A DNA stretch of 64,000 bases from Streptomyces sp. TSRI0281 (GCF_001905125.1 NZ_LWLE01000023.1:549124-613123), one strand, 5' to 3'. Shown: positions 15,373 through 25,469, counted from the stretch's first letter. The notes: generated by a model from the sequence alone, not told the origin. Numbers and translations: made by a program.

Positions 15373-17610
15373 GTGCCCCGGTTCAGTGTCATCGTGCCCG
15401 CGTACCGGGTCCAGGCGTATCTGCACGAGTGCCTGGACTCCGTGCTGAACCAGTCCTTCAAGGACTACGAGATCATCGTGGTGGACGACTGCTCGCCGGA
15501 CGCCTGCGGTCCGATCGCCGACGAGTACAGCGGCCGGGACCACCGGGTCACCGCGCTCCATCTGCCCCGCAACGCCGGTCTGGGCCCGGCCCGCAACGCC
15601 GGTGTCTCCCGGGCCGCCGGGGACTACCTGCTCTTCCTCGACGGCGACGACACGCTCGAACCGGAGTCCCTGCAGGCCATCGCCGACCGGCTCGACGCGA
15701 CCGGCGGGCCCGATGTGCTGGTCTACGACTACGCACGCACGTACTGGTCCGGCGAGCGCGTCCGCAGCGCGTACCCCGCCCCCCTCGCCGAGTGCGGCCC
15801 CGCCACCTTCCGGCTCGCCGACCGCCCCGAGCTGCTCAAGGTCCTGATGGTGGTCTGGAACAAGGCGTACCGCCGCGAGTTCGTCCAGGCGGAGGGCTTC
15901 ACCTTCCCGCCCGGCTACTACGAGGACACCCCCTGGACCTATCCGGTGCTGATGGCCGCCGGATCGATCGCGGTCCTGGACCGGATCTGCGTCTCCTACC
16001 GGCAGCGCCGCCGCGGCAACATCCTCTCCACCACCAGCGAGCGGCACTTCGACGTCTTCGACCAGTACGACCGGGTCTTCGCGTTCATCGACGCGCGCCC
16101 CGAACTCGCCGTGTGGCGGCCGGCGATGTTCCGCCGGATGCTCGACCACTTCTCCACACTGTTCACCTCGCACGGCAGGCTGCCGCGCGGCAGCCGCGCC
16201 GCGTTCTTCCGCCGCGCCCGTGAGCACTGTCACCGCTACCGCACCCCCGGCGCCCCCGTCCCGCTCCGCGCCCGGCTGCGGCACGGCCTGTTCCGGCTCG
16301 GCGCCCACCGCACGTACCGGACGCTGTGGGCGGCACAGCGGCTGCGCGGCAGGCTGCGGCGGGGCTCGGCGGCCGTGCGCCGGGTGGTGCGCGGGGCCGT
16401 GCTCCAGGCGCACTACCGCGTACAGCTCCGGCTGCCGGTCCGCTCCCGGGACGCGGTGTTCGCCGCGTACTGGAACCGTGGGTACGCGTGCAGCCCGGCG
16501 GCCATCGAGGCGAAGGCCCGCGAGCTGGTCCCGGGGCTGCGGACCGCCTGGATCTGCCGTCCCGCCGACGCCCACACCGTGCCGACCGCCACGCGCCGGC
16601 TCACCCCGGGCACCTTCGGCTACTGGACGGCGCTCGCCCGCTCCAAGTACCTGGTGAACAACGTCAACTTCGACCGGCGGCTGGTGAAGCGGCGCGGCCA
16701 GATCCTGCTCCAGACCCACCACGGGACCCCGCTGAAGACCATGGGCACCGATCTCCTGGACCGTCCGGCGGCGGCCCGTGACACGGACTTCGAGCAGCTG
16801 CTGCGCAACACCGACAAGTGGGACTTCTCCCTGTCGGCCAACCGGCACTCCACGCTCGTGTGGGAGCGGTGCTACCCGTCCGCGTACACAACGCTGGAGT
16901 ACGGCTCCCCGCGCAACGACGTCTACCACCGTACGAGCGCGGCCCAGGTGGCCCGGCTGCGCGAGTCGCTGTCGGTCCCGGCCGGCAGCACGGCCCTCCT
17001 GTACGCCCCGACGCACCGCGACTACCGGCGCGCCCAGCACCCCGCCCTCGACCTGGAACGGCTCCTGCGGGTCCTGGGACCGCAGTTCGTGATCCTGACC
17101 CGCTCGCACTATCTGTACGGCCCCGCCCCGGCGGGCAGCCGTACCGCGCATCCTCGGATCATCGACGTCACCGGCCATCCGTCGGTCGAGACGCTCGCCC
17201 TCGCCTCGGACGCGCTCATCACGGACTACTCGTCGCTGATGTTCGACTACGTCAATCTCGACCGGCCGGTCGTCATCCACCTCGACGACAGCCAGGCGTA
17301 CGAGGCGGCCCGCGGCACCTACTTCGACCTGCCCTCCTTCCCGCCCGGCACCGTGGCGCACAGCCAGGACGAGCTGTTCGACGTCTTCTCCACGGACCAC
17401 TGGCGCGGTGCCCGCTCCGCGGAGCTGCGGGCGGCCTTCCGGGCGAGGTTCTGTCCGTACGACGACGGGTACGCCGCCGAGCGGGTGGTGCGGCGGCTCT
17501 TCCTGGGCGAGACGGCCGGGCTGCCGCTGCCGGTACCGGTCAAGCAGCGGCGGCCCGCGAGCCGGGGCGTGCCCGCGCAGGGGACGGCCCGGGAGTTCCT
17601 CAGCAACTGA
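15373..17610 (+). CDS. GT2 - TagF-like fusion: glycosyltransferase / polyol-phosphate transferase
   Basis: 745 residues from GTG 15373 (VPRFSVIVPAYRV). Residues 1-230 are a GT2 (GT-A) domain with an intact nucleotide site: VVDD at 36-39 and DGDD at 90-93. Residues about 350-700 are a CDP-glycerol:glycerophosphotransferase-type (TagF) domain, with QTHHGTPLKTMG (His about 450), THRDYR, RSHYLYG and ITDYSSLMFDY (about 616-626). Such fusions add sugar and polyol-phosphate units to wall glycopolymers on the cytoplasmic side, before export. It is the closest paralogue of the 740-residue protein at 27370-29592; both share YWNRG-x-AC-x-PAAI-x-AKARELVP. It is convergent with the gene at 17662 and is transcribed alone after the sugar operon terminator. 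Exact donor and acceptor are unknown. Confidence 0.88.
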   Translation: MPRFSVIVPAYRVQAYLHECLDSVLNQSFKDYEIIVVDDCSPDACGPIADEYSGRDHRVTALHLPRNAGLGPARNAGVSRAAGDYLLFLDGDDTLEPESLQAIADRLDATGGPDVLVYDYARTYWSGERVRSAYPAPLAECGPATFRLADRPELLKVLMVVWNKAYRREFVQAEGFTFPPGYYEDTPWTYPVLMAAGSIAVLDRICVSYRQRRRGNILSTTSERHFDVFDQYDRVFAFIDARPELAVWRPAMFRRMLDHFSTLFTSHGRLPRGSRAAFFRRAREHCHRYRTPGAPVPLRARLRHGLFRLGAHRTYRTLWAAQRLRGRLRRGSAAVRRVVRGAVLQAHYRVQLRLPVRSRDAVFAAYWNRGYACSPAAIEAKARELVPGLRTAWICRPADAHTVPTATRRLTPGTFGYWTALARSKYLVNNVNFDRRLVKRRGQILLQTHHGTPLKTMGTDLLDRPAAARDTDFEQLLRNTDKWDFSLSANRHSTLVWERCYPSAYTTLEYGSPRNDVYHRTSAAQVARLRESLSVPAGSTALLYAPTHRDYRRAQHPALDLERLLRVLGPQFVILTRSHYLYGPAPAGSRTAHPRIIDVTGHPSVETLALASDALITDYSSLMFDYVNLDRPVVIHLDDSQAYEAARGTYFDLPSFPPGTVAHSQDELFDVFSTDHWRGARSAELRAAFRARFCPYDDGYAAERVVRRLFLGETAGLPLPVPVKQRRPASRGVPAQGTAREFLSN

Positions 17611-17626
17611 GAACGGGCCCGCGCCC

Positions 17627-17647
17627 CCGCCGGGTTCCCTCCGGCGG
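17627..17647. terminator. hairpin between convergent glycosyltransferase genes
   Basis: CCGCCGG-GTTCCCT-CCGGCGG, a perfect 7-bp stem, lies between the stops at 17610 (+) and 17662 (-). Confidence 0.55.
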
Positions 17648-17661
17648 TTCCTCCCGGTGTC

Positions 17662-18804
17662 TCAGCGCTCCAGGAACGCGAACAGCTCCTCCCAGCGCCG
17701 CAGGATCTCCGTCTCGGAGAACCGCTGCACATTGACCCGCGCCCGGTTGCCCATCGCGTCCCGCAGCCGCGGGTTCCCGGTCAGCCGCAGCAGCCGGTCG
17801 GCGAGTCCGGCGCTGTCCCCGGCGGGCGCCAGCAGCCCGTCCTCGCCGTCCCGGACGATCTCGCGCACCCCGGGCGCGCAGTCGAACGCGGCACACGGCA
17901 CCCCGCTGGCCATCGCCTCCAGCAGCGCCAGCGGAAAGCCCTCGCCGCGCGAGGACTGGACGAAGACGGAGGCGTCCGCGAGGGCGCCCGCCACATCGTC
18001 CGTGCGGCCCATCCAGTGCACGGAGCCGTCCAGCTCCAACGCCGTGCACCGCGCCCTCAGTTCGGCCTCGTCCTCGCCCGCGCCGTACACGCGCAGCTGC
18101 CAGTCGGGGCGTTCGGGGGCGACCAGGGCCCAGGTGTCGAGGAGCATGTCGATGCCCTTCTGGTCGCAGAGCCTGCCGATGCTCGCCACGGTCCGCGCAC
18201 TGCGCGGGGACGGCACCTCGGGCAGTGCGGACAGGGCGTTGGGCAGGAAACCGACGTTGTTCATGCCCTCGCCCGCCCAGATGTCGGCGTCCTCCTCGGT
18301 GAGGACGAGCCAGTGGTCGAGGTCGCTGTAGTGCTTCTTGATCCAGCGGTAGCGGTGGCTCGCGCGGGAGTAGTCGTAGGATTCATGGCTCATCCCGATC
18401 ACCCGCAGCCCGGTGGTGTCGGCCTCGCCGACCCATTCCATCGCCCATACCTGGGTGACGATCACCACGGCGCCGGGCCGTGCGGTGCGGAACAGCTCCG
18501 AGAGCCGCCGCACCGCGCGCCGCTTCTCGGCCGCCCGTACCGCTTCCCTCCGCCGGGACGGGAGCCGGAAGCGGTCCCCGACGCCCCGGGGCGTCCAGGG
18601 GGTCGGCGGGTGGGCCGGGTACAGGGCGGTGACCGGGTAGTCGGGCGGCGTGGGCAGGGCCATCCTCAGCTCGGCGGCGTGGATGCCGACGGTGTGCACC
18701 CGGTGGCCCTGGCGTGCGAGGAGCCGGGCGGTCTGGTGCATCCAGCCGGTGACCCCGCCGAGTTCGTCGGTGCTGTTGGAGACGATGAAGACGTCGCGGC
18801 TCAT
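17662..18804 (-). CDS. GT4 family glycosyltransferase
   Basis: 380 residues. It has the two-domain GT-B plan of retaining GT4 enzymes: an N-terminal acceptor half with GGVTGWMHQTARLLARQGHRV, and a C-terminal donor half with VASIGRLCDQKGID and the E-x7-E motif in EGFPLALLEAMASG. It should transfer a sugar from a nucleotide donor in the cytoplasm. Its start overlaps the stop of the 995-residue gene upstream by 4 nt (ATGA, 18801-18804). It is therefore the last gene of a translationally coupled three-gene unit, 25255 to 17662, acting on the same wall polymer. Acceptor and sugar are unknown. Confidence 0.92.
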   Translation of the reverse strand: MSRDVFIVSNSTDELGGVTGWMHQTARLLARQGHRVHTVGIHAAELRMALPTPPDYPVTALYPAHPPTPWTPRGVGDRFRLPSRRREAVRAAEKRRAVRRLSELFRTARPGAVVIVTQVWAMEWVGEADTTGLRVIGMSHESYDYSRASHRYRWIKKHYSDLDHWLVLTEEDADIWAGEGMNNVGFLPNALSALPEVPSPRSARTVASIGRLCDQKGIDMLLDTWALVAPERPDWQLRVYGAGEDEAELRARCTALELDGSVHWMGRTDDVAGALADASVFVQSSRGEGFPLALLEAMASGVPCAAFDCAPGVREIVRDGEDGLLAPAGDSAGLADRLLRLTGNPRLRDAMGNRARVNVQRFSETEILRRWEELFAFLER

Positions 18805-21788
18805 CGACCGGCCTCCTGGTGGCTCGTGGCGTACCGGGCGAACACCCGGCCGACGACCTGCCGGGCGGCGTCGCCCAGGTCGTAGCCGCCGAACTCGGCG
18901 GCGAAGGCGCTCCGCGCCCCGGCGTACTCCGTGTCGGTCTCCTTCAGGTTCGCCAGTACGGCGAACAGTTCGTCCTCCGTCTCCGTCACCGGGCCCGGCG
19001 CCTTCCTCCGGAGGTCGAAGTAGCTGCCCCGGGTGGCCGCGTAGGTGTCGAGATCGGGGGCGAACAGGACGACCGGCCGGTCGAGCAGCACGAAGTCGAA
19101 CATGATCGACGAGTAGTCGGTGATCAGCACATCGGCGAGCGCGAGGAGTTCCCCGGTGTCGTGATGGCGCGAGACATCCACCACGGTGCCGGGCGGGCAG
19201 CCGGGAAGCTTCGCGGCCTCCAGGTAGTGCGCCCGCACGAGCAGGGTGTACTCGTCGCCGAAGCGCTCGGTGAACCGTGCGATGTCCAACGGCAGGCGAC
19301 GCTTACGGTACGTTCCGGGGCCGCCCCGGAAGGTCGGCGCGTACAGGATGACCTTCTTGTGGTCGGGCAGCCCGAGTGCCTCGGCGAGCGGCGGGCGCGG
19401 CAGCCTTCCCCCGGCCTCGTCTCGGGCCCGTGCCGCGAACAGGGCGTCGTTGCGCGGGTAGCCGGTCCGCAGCAGCCGCTCCTCGGGGAGCCGGTAGGCG
19501 CGGGCCAGGGTGCGCACATCGTGCTCGGAGCGGACGAGGAAGTGGTCGAAGCGGTGCACGGCCTGCTGGAGCCGGTGGCGCAGGGGTGCGTTCTGCATCC
19601 GTACGCGGGTCTCGTCGAAGCCCATGCGCTTGTACGCGGAGCCGTGCCAGGTCTGGAGGTACGTGGTGCGGGCGGGCTTGCGCAGGTGCTGCGGGAAGCC
19701 CTGGTTGTCGACCCAGTACTCGGCACGGGCGAGCGCCCACAGATACTGCCACGACCAGCGCCGCACGAGCCGCGCGTCGCCCGGGAAGCCGGTCGGGGAG
19801 TCCTCGTAGGACCAGGTGGAGTGCAGCCTCAGTCCCTGTCTGCGGATCTCCTCGTGGAGGGCGCGCGGACTGTCGCCGTAGCACTTGCCCATATGGCTCT
19901 CGAAGACGACGGACCCCCTGCGCATCGGCAGGCGGCGGAGCCAGGTGTTGTAGACGGGCGCCTTGAATCCCCGGGAGCGGTAGCGGTCGAGCCGCTTGCG
20001 CAGGGCGCGCCGGAGGAGCTTCGCGTTGCGGGCGGGGCGGAAGTGCGTGGCGTAGTGGACCAGGCGGCGCAGCAGGCGGGCGGGGCGGCGGCGGGCGAGG
20101 AGCCGGAGTGCCAGGTGGTCCTTGAGCGTGATGTAGGGCTGCCAGGTGTCCCCGGCGAGGCGGCCGAGCCGGGGACGGGCGGGGAGACGGCCGGTGCCGT
20201 CCGCCCCGCCCACGAGGTCCTGCGGGGCGAAGAGGTCGCTGACGGACCGCGCGCCACCCGCCTCCACGGTCATCCGGGCGTCCCACACCGTGTCGCGCGC
20301 GCCGAACGGCCGCAGGACCCCGGTCAGGTCCGCGCGGGTCCGCCAGACGATCCCGGTGGCCTCGCGCCGCAGCTCGTCGACGGGGAGGACGAAGGCGCGG
20401 AAGCCGTCCCGTACCCGGAACTCCAGCCGGGCCGTGAGGGGCAGTTCGGGATCGGGGCCGGCATGCGCGGGCAGGACGAGGCGCCCTTCGAGCAACAGGT
20501 GACCCGCGTCGGCGGTGCACCGCGTGAGCCGGTTCATGAGGCGGAGTTCGCCGAACACGCGGTGCTGGTGGCCGAGTTCGCTGACGTCGACGCTCACGGC
20601 CTCCGCGCCGGAACGGGGCTCTTCGGGACCGCCCCGGGAAGGGACGCCCGCGCCGGGGGTCTCGTCCGGGCCGCTTCCGGGAGCGGCGCCAGGGGTCTCG
20701 TCCCGGCCGCTTCCGGGAGCCGCGCCGGGGGTCTCGTCCGGTCCGGTGTCGGCCGCGTCCGCGGCGGGGACCTTCCAGTGCACCCGCCCGTCCTCGCCCG
20801 CGGTGAGCGGGGCGGCCACCGTGCCGGGCCGGCTCAGCGCGTACGCCGCCGTGAGCAGCCCCTCCGCGTCTCCCCGTGCCAGCAGATGTACGGCGACCAG
20901 TTCGAGCGGTGGCAGGTCCGCCGGGACCGGGCCGGTCAGGGCACGGGCGGCGGCTGCGGCGACCCGCTCCCGCTCGTCGGCGCGCAGTCGCGGGAACGTC
21001 CGGACCAGCGGCACCAGATGGTCGCGTGCGAAGGCCCGCTCCCGCTCCTCCCGCAGCCCGTGCAGCCCCCACCCCGCCAGCAGGTCGCCGACGCGGCGGT
21101 GCGCCCGCACCGCCGCGGCGAGGTCCCGGCCCCGGTCGGGCGCGGCCCGCCCGGTCACGATCATCCGGCGGACGAGGGCGATCCGGCCCACCGAGGCGGC
21201 GGCCACCGGGCCGAAGAGCACCTCGCTGTGGCCGAGGTCCTCCTCGTACCGCAGACCGTGCCGCTCCACGGCCTCCCGGCGCAGGCAGAAGCCGGTCACC
21301 AGGGCGTCCCTGACGGTCAGTTCGGGTGCCTCGGTGAAGCGGCCGACGGTGCGGGAGCGCTCGTACAGTGCCTCCTGCCAGGGCGGCTCCTGCTCCTTGC
21401 CGCCCTCCGCGGTGATCCGGCTCCAGCGCCCGGCGACCAGATCGGCGCGGGTGCGCTCACCGGCCTCCCACAGATTGCGGCAGGCGTGCCGCTGGAGCTG
21501 TTCGCCCGTACCGAGCACCAGGACGTACCGGCCGGAGGCCACGTCCAGACCGGCGTTGCGCAGCGCCCCGGGGGAGCGCTCCCCCGGTTCGGCGACGATC
21601 GTCCGGACCCGGCCTCCCGCGCTTGCGGCCAGCGCCTCGGCGGCGGCACGGGAGGCGGCGTCGCCGTCCGCCGCGAGGACCACGACGGCCTCGCAGGCGC
21701 GCAGGGACTGGCCGAGTACGGACTCCACGGAGGACCGCAGCGCCGCTGTCCCACCGCCCTCGGTGACCACACAGCTGAAGTCGCTCAC
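18801..21788 (-). CDS. degenerate GT2 - TagF-like fusion protein
   Basis: 995 residues. The first 230 residues align by eye with the GT2 domains of its neighbours, but both acidic signatures are gone. Where they have VVDDGS it reads VVVLAADGD (35-43), and where they have LDGDD it reads VLGTGEQ (91-97). Sugar transfer is therefore unlikely. A middle region (about 400-560) looks like the beta-rich accessory domain of this family, preceded by a Pro/Gly repeat linker (GPDETPGAAPGSG). The C-terminal TagF-type domain is recognisable but altered: QTWHGSAYKRMGFDE (His about 715), RAHYLEAAK, and an intact ITDYSSIMFDF (about 890). It overlaps both neighbours by 4 nt. It probably still polymerises or attaches polyol-phosphate, with the GT2 part as a scaffold; this is inferred. 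Confidence 0.85.
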   Translation of the reverse strand: MSDFSCVVTEGGGTAALRSSVESVLGQSLRACEAVVVLAADGDAASRAAAEALAASAGGRVRTIVAEPGERSPGALRNAGLDVASGRYVLVLGTGEQLQRHACRNLWEAGERTRADLVAGRWSRITAEGGKEQEPPWQEALYERSRTVGRFTEAPELTVRDALVTGFCLRREAVERHGLRYEEDLGHSEVLFGPVAAASVGRIALVRRMIVTGRAAPDRGRDLAAAVRAHRRVGDLLAGWGLHGLREERERAFARDHLVPLVRTFPRLRADERERVAAAAARALTGPVPADLPPLELVAVHLLARGDAEGLLTAAYALSRPGTVAAPLTAGEDGRVHWKVPAADAADTGPDETPGAAPGSGRDETPGAAPGSGPDETPGAGVPSRGGPEEPRSGAEAVSVDVSELGHQHRVFGELRLMNRLTRCTADAGHLLLEGRLVLPAHAGPDPELPLTARLEFRVRDGFRAFVLPVDELRREATGIVWRTRADLTGVLRPFGARDTVWDARMTVEAGGARSVSDLFAPQDLVGGADGTGRLPARPRLGRLAGDTWQPYITLKDHLALRLLARRRPARLLRRLVHYATHFRPARNAKLLRRALRKRLDRYRSRGFKAPVYNTWLRRLPMRRGSVVFESHMGKCYGDSPRALHEEIRRQGLRLHSTWSYEDSPTGFPGDARLVRRWSWQYLWALARAEYWVDNQGFPQHLRKPARTTYLQTWHGSAYKRMGFDETRVRMQNAPLRHRLQQAVHRFDHFLVRSEHDVRTLARAYRLPEERLLRTGYPRNDALFAARARDEAGGRLPRPPLAEALGLPDHKKVILYAPTFRGGPGTYRKRRLPLDIARFTERFGDEYTLLVRAHYLEAAKLPGCPPGTVVDVSRHHDTGELLALADVLITDYSSIMFDFVLLDRPVVLFAPDLDTYAATRGSYFDLRRKAPGPVTETEDELFAVLANLKETDTEYAGARSAFAAEFGGYDLGDAARQVVGRVFARYATSHQEAGR
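20640..20748. repeat. in-frame tandem repeat in the 995-residue gene
   Basis: Three copies of a roughly 36-bp unit encode variants of GPDETPGAAPGS, in the linker between the GT2-like region and the accessory domain. Confidence 0.75.
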
Positions 21789-24700
21789 GCCTGCTCCCCC
21801 TTGAGCATCAGGTCGGCGACGCGGGCGGCCGCGGTGCCGTCGTCGAGGTCGCAGAACGCCTCGCGGAACCGGTCGTAGGCCCCCCGGTGGGCCGCGGTGG
21901 CGGACTCGGGATCGCGCAGGGCCTCCACCACGCCGTCCGACGTGGGGATCAGCGGTCCGGGGGCCCGGCTCTCGAAGTCGAAGCAGAAGCCGCGCAGGGT
22001 GTCGCGGTAGTGCTCCAGGTCATGGGTGTGGAAGAGCATCGGCCGGCCGGTCTGCGCGAAGTCGAACATCAGGGAGGAGTAGTCGGTGACCAGGCAGTCG
22101 CTGATCAGCATCAGCTCGGTGACGTCCGGGTAGCGCGAGACGTCGCGGACGAAGTCGTCCTGCGGAACGCTGCCGCCGACGAGGTAGTGGCGCCGTACGA
22201 GGAGTACGTGATCGTCGCCGAGGGCCTGCCGTACCAGGTCCGGGTCGAGGGGGAGATCGGGCTCGTACCGGCCGCCCCGCTTGGGCCGGTCCTCCCGCCA
22301 GGTGGGCGCGTACAGGACGACCCGCTTGTCGTCGGGGATCGCGAGCCGTTCCCGTACGGCGGCGGCGACCTTCCCCCGGTCGGGCGCGTACAGGAGGTCG
22401 TTGCGCGGGTAGCCGCACTCCAGGACCTCGCCGGTGTGCCCGAAGGCGCGGCGCATGACGGGGGTGGAGAAGCTGTTCGGGGAGACGAGCACACTCCACT
22501 GGGCAGCGCGTGCGGGCATCGACGCCATATAGGCGGCGTCGGCGTTCGGGGTGCCCGCGAGGTCGCGGCCGATGCGCTTGAGCGGGGTGCCGTGCCAGGT
22601 CTGGACGACGAACTGGCCCTCGGCCCGCTCGAACCATTCGGGCAGCTGGGTATTGGTGACGATCCAGCGGCTGCGGGCCAGGGCCTCGTACCACTCGGCG
22701 CTGTGCAGGGTGACGGCGCGGACCCCGGCGGGGACCGCGGCCTGCTGGTCGCGTACGACCCAGAGGTGTTCGATGCCGGAGTCGCGGCCGGCCAGCTCCT
22801 GGTGGATCGCGCGGGGCGAGTCGGAGTACTGGCGCCCGTCGAAGCTGGAGTACAGGACGGCCGGGAGCAGTCCGGCGCCGCCCGCGCGCAGTGCGGCGTA
22901 CCGCTCGCGCTGCCGCCGCTGCCCGTACGCCCCCCGTTCCCGGACGGGCAGGGCGCTGCCGGACTCCAGGGCGAGCCGGTCGTGGAGGCGCCGCCGGAGG
23001 GTGAAGCGCCGGCCGCCCGCCTCGCGGTGGAGCGGGAGGGCGGTGTGCAGCGTCGGCCGCACGCGGACCGGCCGGTACCGCTCCGGGTCGCTCTCGCCCG
23101 GCTCGCGGAGGAAGAGGTCCCAGCGGCCCTCGGCGAGCGGGAGCGTACCTCCCGGCCCCTCGACGGCGTCGGGAGCGAGCACGGCACGGAACCCGGAAGC
23201 GTCCGCGGCGCCGTCCGCCCCCGCGCCCGGTGTGCCGTGCACCGCGAGGACGGCCTCCTCCTGGTGTCCGCCGTGCCGCAGGACCAGCTCGTGGGCGCGG
23301 CCGGGCCGTTCCGGGTACGCGCCCTCGATGACGAGCTGCCCGGCATCCGACCAGGTGAGCGAGGTGACCACGGGCTGCACGGCCCGGTCGGTGAGGACCA
23401 GGTCGCCGGACGGGTTGGCGGCCGCGTACAGCTCACGGCCGCCGGGCAGCGGATACCGCCCCTCCGCACCGTCCGGCCGGGCCGCGACGGTCAACCGGCC
23501 CTTTCCGCCGACCAGTTGCACGCCCCAGACGTCGTCGCATCCCCGGAAGGCGCTGAGCGGGATGTCGGCGACGCGCGAGGCGGGCGTTCCCCGCAGGGCG
23601 AATTCCCGCGTCTCCTTGGTGCGCCACTCCTGGATGCGCAGGGCTACCGGTCCGCCGTCGCCGAGGACCTTCACCTCCAGGCGTACCGCCCCGGCGACCG
23701 CGCTCTGGGCGATGAGGAGGGCGTCGACGCGCTCGGTACGCAGCTCCAGCTTGTTGCCGGACAGGACGGGGACGATACGGGTGCGCTCGTCGGTGTGGAC
23801 GATGGCGGGCGGGGCCGGGTTCCCGAGCAGCCGCATCGGTCCGCGCCGGGGCCGCCCGGCGCCGAGAACGACCGACTCCAGCTTCCACGTGGTGCGACCG
23901 CCGCGCCCCGCCCCCTTGGCGGCGAGGCGGCGCGGGTCGATGACGGCTTCGAACCCGGAGCGCTCGTAGCGGTGCAGCGAACGGCCGGAGCGGGCGGCGG
24001 CCTCGTCCGTGGGCGCGGACCGCACCCGCAGCGGGATCAGCCGCCGCCCGGACCGCAGCCAGCCGGTTCCGGCCGACCGTCCCGGCGCGTTGCGGACGTA
24101 GGCGTACCCGGTGAGGCGCAACAGCCCGTCCTTCCACACCGCCTCGGTGAGATGGGCGTGCACGGGGAGGTCCGGTGCGGTCAGGGCGGTGACGGAGGAC
24201 GGCAACGGGCCCTGTACGGAGGGGTACTGGGCATGGGGCCGCAGACGTCCGCGTACATGGAAGGCGTCGCGGTCGGCCTTCTCGTCGGCGAGCAGGGCGA
24301 GGAGTTCCGGCATCCGGCGTTCGCGGATGAGCTGCCACTTGACCCGCAGCTGCAGCGGCAGCCCGGCGAGTACGCCCGGTTCGACGGTGGCGGCGAAGGC
24401 GTTGGCGTGTTCGAGGAAGGCTTCGTGGAACGCGGCGTCCCCGTCCGGCAGCGCCTCGATGAACAGCCACAGGTCGCCCGAGAGCGCGTGGGCGTCGTAC
24501 TTCCGCTTGGCGTCGCGCAGTTCCCGGTCCGCGAGGAACCGGCTGACCGTGCTCACGGCGGTGACCCGGTCGCGGATGCCCCTGGGCACGGCGCGGCGGC
24601 TGGTGATCGACCCGTCGCGGTCCCGCCAGTGATAGACGGGCTCCTCGACGACATCGACCGCGCGGGCCAGGAAGTGGGCGGGCAGCACGACGGCGATGTC

Positions 24701-25255
24701 CTCGTACAGCACGCCGGACGGGAAGGCGAAGGCGTGCTCGTCCCAGAAGGATCTGCGGAACACCTTGTTGCAGGCGATACGGTCGCCGAGCAGGATCCAG
24801 TCGCGGGTGACATGGGTGCCGGGACGGGCCTTCTCCATCGGCCTGCGGAACATCGGGGACTGTTCGAGCGCCCCGTTCGCCCGCATCCGGAGCACATTGC
24901 CGGTGGCGAAGTCGGAGCCGGAGCGGTCGAGTTCGGCGATCATCCGCTCGTACGCGCCGGGCGGCACGAGGTCGTCGCTGTCGACGAACGCCAGGAACTC
25001 CCCGCCGCTCCCGGCCTCACGGACCCCGGCGTTGCGTGCGGCGCCGAGTCCCCCGTTCTCCTGCCGGATCAGCCGGAAGCGCGGGTCCCGCGCCGCGAAC
25101 TCCTCCGCGACGCGCCCGCTGCCGTCGGTGGAGCCGTCGTCGACCATGACGACCTCCAGGTCCGGCAGGGTCTGTTCGGCGAGCGAGGTCAGGCAGGCAC
25201 CGAGATACTCCTCGACGTTGTAGAGGGGGACGACGACGGTGAGACGGGGTGCCAT
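21785..25255 (-). CDS. GT2 - TagF-like fusion: glycosyltransferase / polyol-phosphate transferase
   Basis: 1,156 residues from ATG 25255 (MAPRLTVVVPLYNVEEYLG); GGAAGGA lies about 13 nt upstream, and a longer frame extending to 25600 is rejected because it has no site and precedes the GT2 start. The GT2 domain (1-230) is intact: VMVDDGSTDGS and FVDSDD. A long middle section (about 390-780) contains two or more beta-rich accessory regions. The C-terminal TagF-type domain has QTWHGTPLKRIG (His about 888), APTWREDRP, RRHYLVGG and VTDYSSLMFDF (about 1056). It is the first gene of the coupled unit with 18801-21788 and 17662-18804. It is the paralogue of the divergent 29695 gene: both end with HYRDT-RGFC-DFE-RAPGPL. 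Donor and acceptor are unknown. Confidence 0.88.
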   Translation of the reverse strand: MAPRLTVVVPLYNVEEYLGACLTSLAEQTLPDLEVVMVDDGSTDGSGRVAEEFAARDPRFRLIRQENGGLGAARNAGVREAGSGGEFLAFVDSDDLVPPGAYERMIAELDRSGSDFATGNVLRMRANGALEQSPMFRRPMEKARPGTHVTRDWILLGDRIACNKVFRRSFWDEHAFAFPSGVLYEDIAVVLPAHFLARAVDVVEEPVYHWRDRDGSITSRRAVPRGIRDRVTAVSTVSRFLADRELRDAKRKYDAHALSGDLWLFIEALPDGDAAFHEAFLEHANAFAATVEPGVLAGLPLQLRVKWQLIRERRMPELLALLADEKADRDAFHVRGRLRPHAQYPSVQGPLPSSVTALTAPDLPVHAHLTEAVWKDGLLRLTGYAYVRNAPGRSAGTGWLRSGRRLIPLRVRSAPTDEAAARSGRSLHRYERSGFEAVIDPRRLAAKGAGRGGRTTWKLESVVLGAGRPRRGPMRLLGNPAPPAIVHTDERTRIVPVLSGNKLELRTERVDALLIAQSAVAGAVRLEVKVLGDGGPVALRIQEWRTKETREFALRGTPASRVADIPLSAFRGCDDVWGVQLVGGKGRLTVAARPDGAEGRYPLPGGRELYAAANPSGDLVLTDRAVQPVVTSLTWSDAGQLVIEGAYPERPGRAHELVLRHGGHQEEAVLAVHGTPGAGADGAADASGFRAVLAPDAVEGPGGTLPLAEGRWDLFLREPGESDPERYRPVRVRPTLHTALPLHREAGGRRFTLRRRLHDRLALESGSALPVRERGAYGQRRQRERYAALRAGGAGLLPAVLYSSFDGRQYSDSPRAIHQELAGRDSGIEHLWVVRDQQAAVPAGVRAVTLHSAEWYEALARSRWIVTNTQLPEWFERAEGQFVVQTWHGTPLKRIGRDLAGTPNADAAYMASMPARAAQWSVLVSPNSFSTPVMRRAFGHTGEVLECGYPRNDLLYAPDRGKVAAAVRERLAIPDDKRVVLYAPTWREDRPKRGGRYEPDLPLDPDLVRQALGDDHVLLVRRHYLVGGSVPQDDFVRDVSRYPDVTELMLISDCLVTDYSSLMFDFAQTGRPMLFHTHDLEHYRDTLRGFCFDFESRAPGPLIPTSDGVVEALRDPESATAAHRGAYDRFREAFCDLDDGTAAARVADLMLKGEQA

Positions 25256-25404
25256 CGCTGCGCACGATCCTTCCGGACGGACGACATCAAGTGGTCTACG
25301 GGGTAACAACCTTCGCCGCGTGGCCTGGTCACCCGATCGGAGCCATACGGGTGACACGCCGAGGAGGGCGCGCCGGACCGGGCGGCGGCCACGGTGACGC
25401 GGCC

Positions 25405-25434
25405 GAGCCCCGCACCGGGAAGGGGACGGGGCTC
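25405..25434 (-). terminator. hairpin downstream of the TylF-type gene
   Basis: GAGCCCCG-N14-CGGGGCTC lies about 35 bp past the stop of the minus-strand methyltransferase (25470) and upstream of the 1,156-residue gene. It separates the two transcription units. Confidence 0.6.
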
Positions 25435-25469
25435 GTTTCGACTGCGGAGATCGCTCAGGGGTCCGGACG

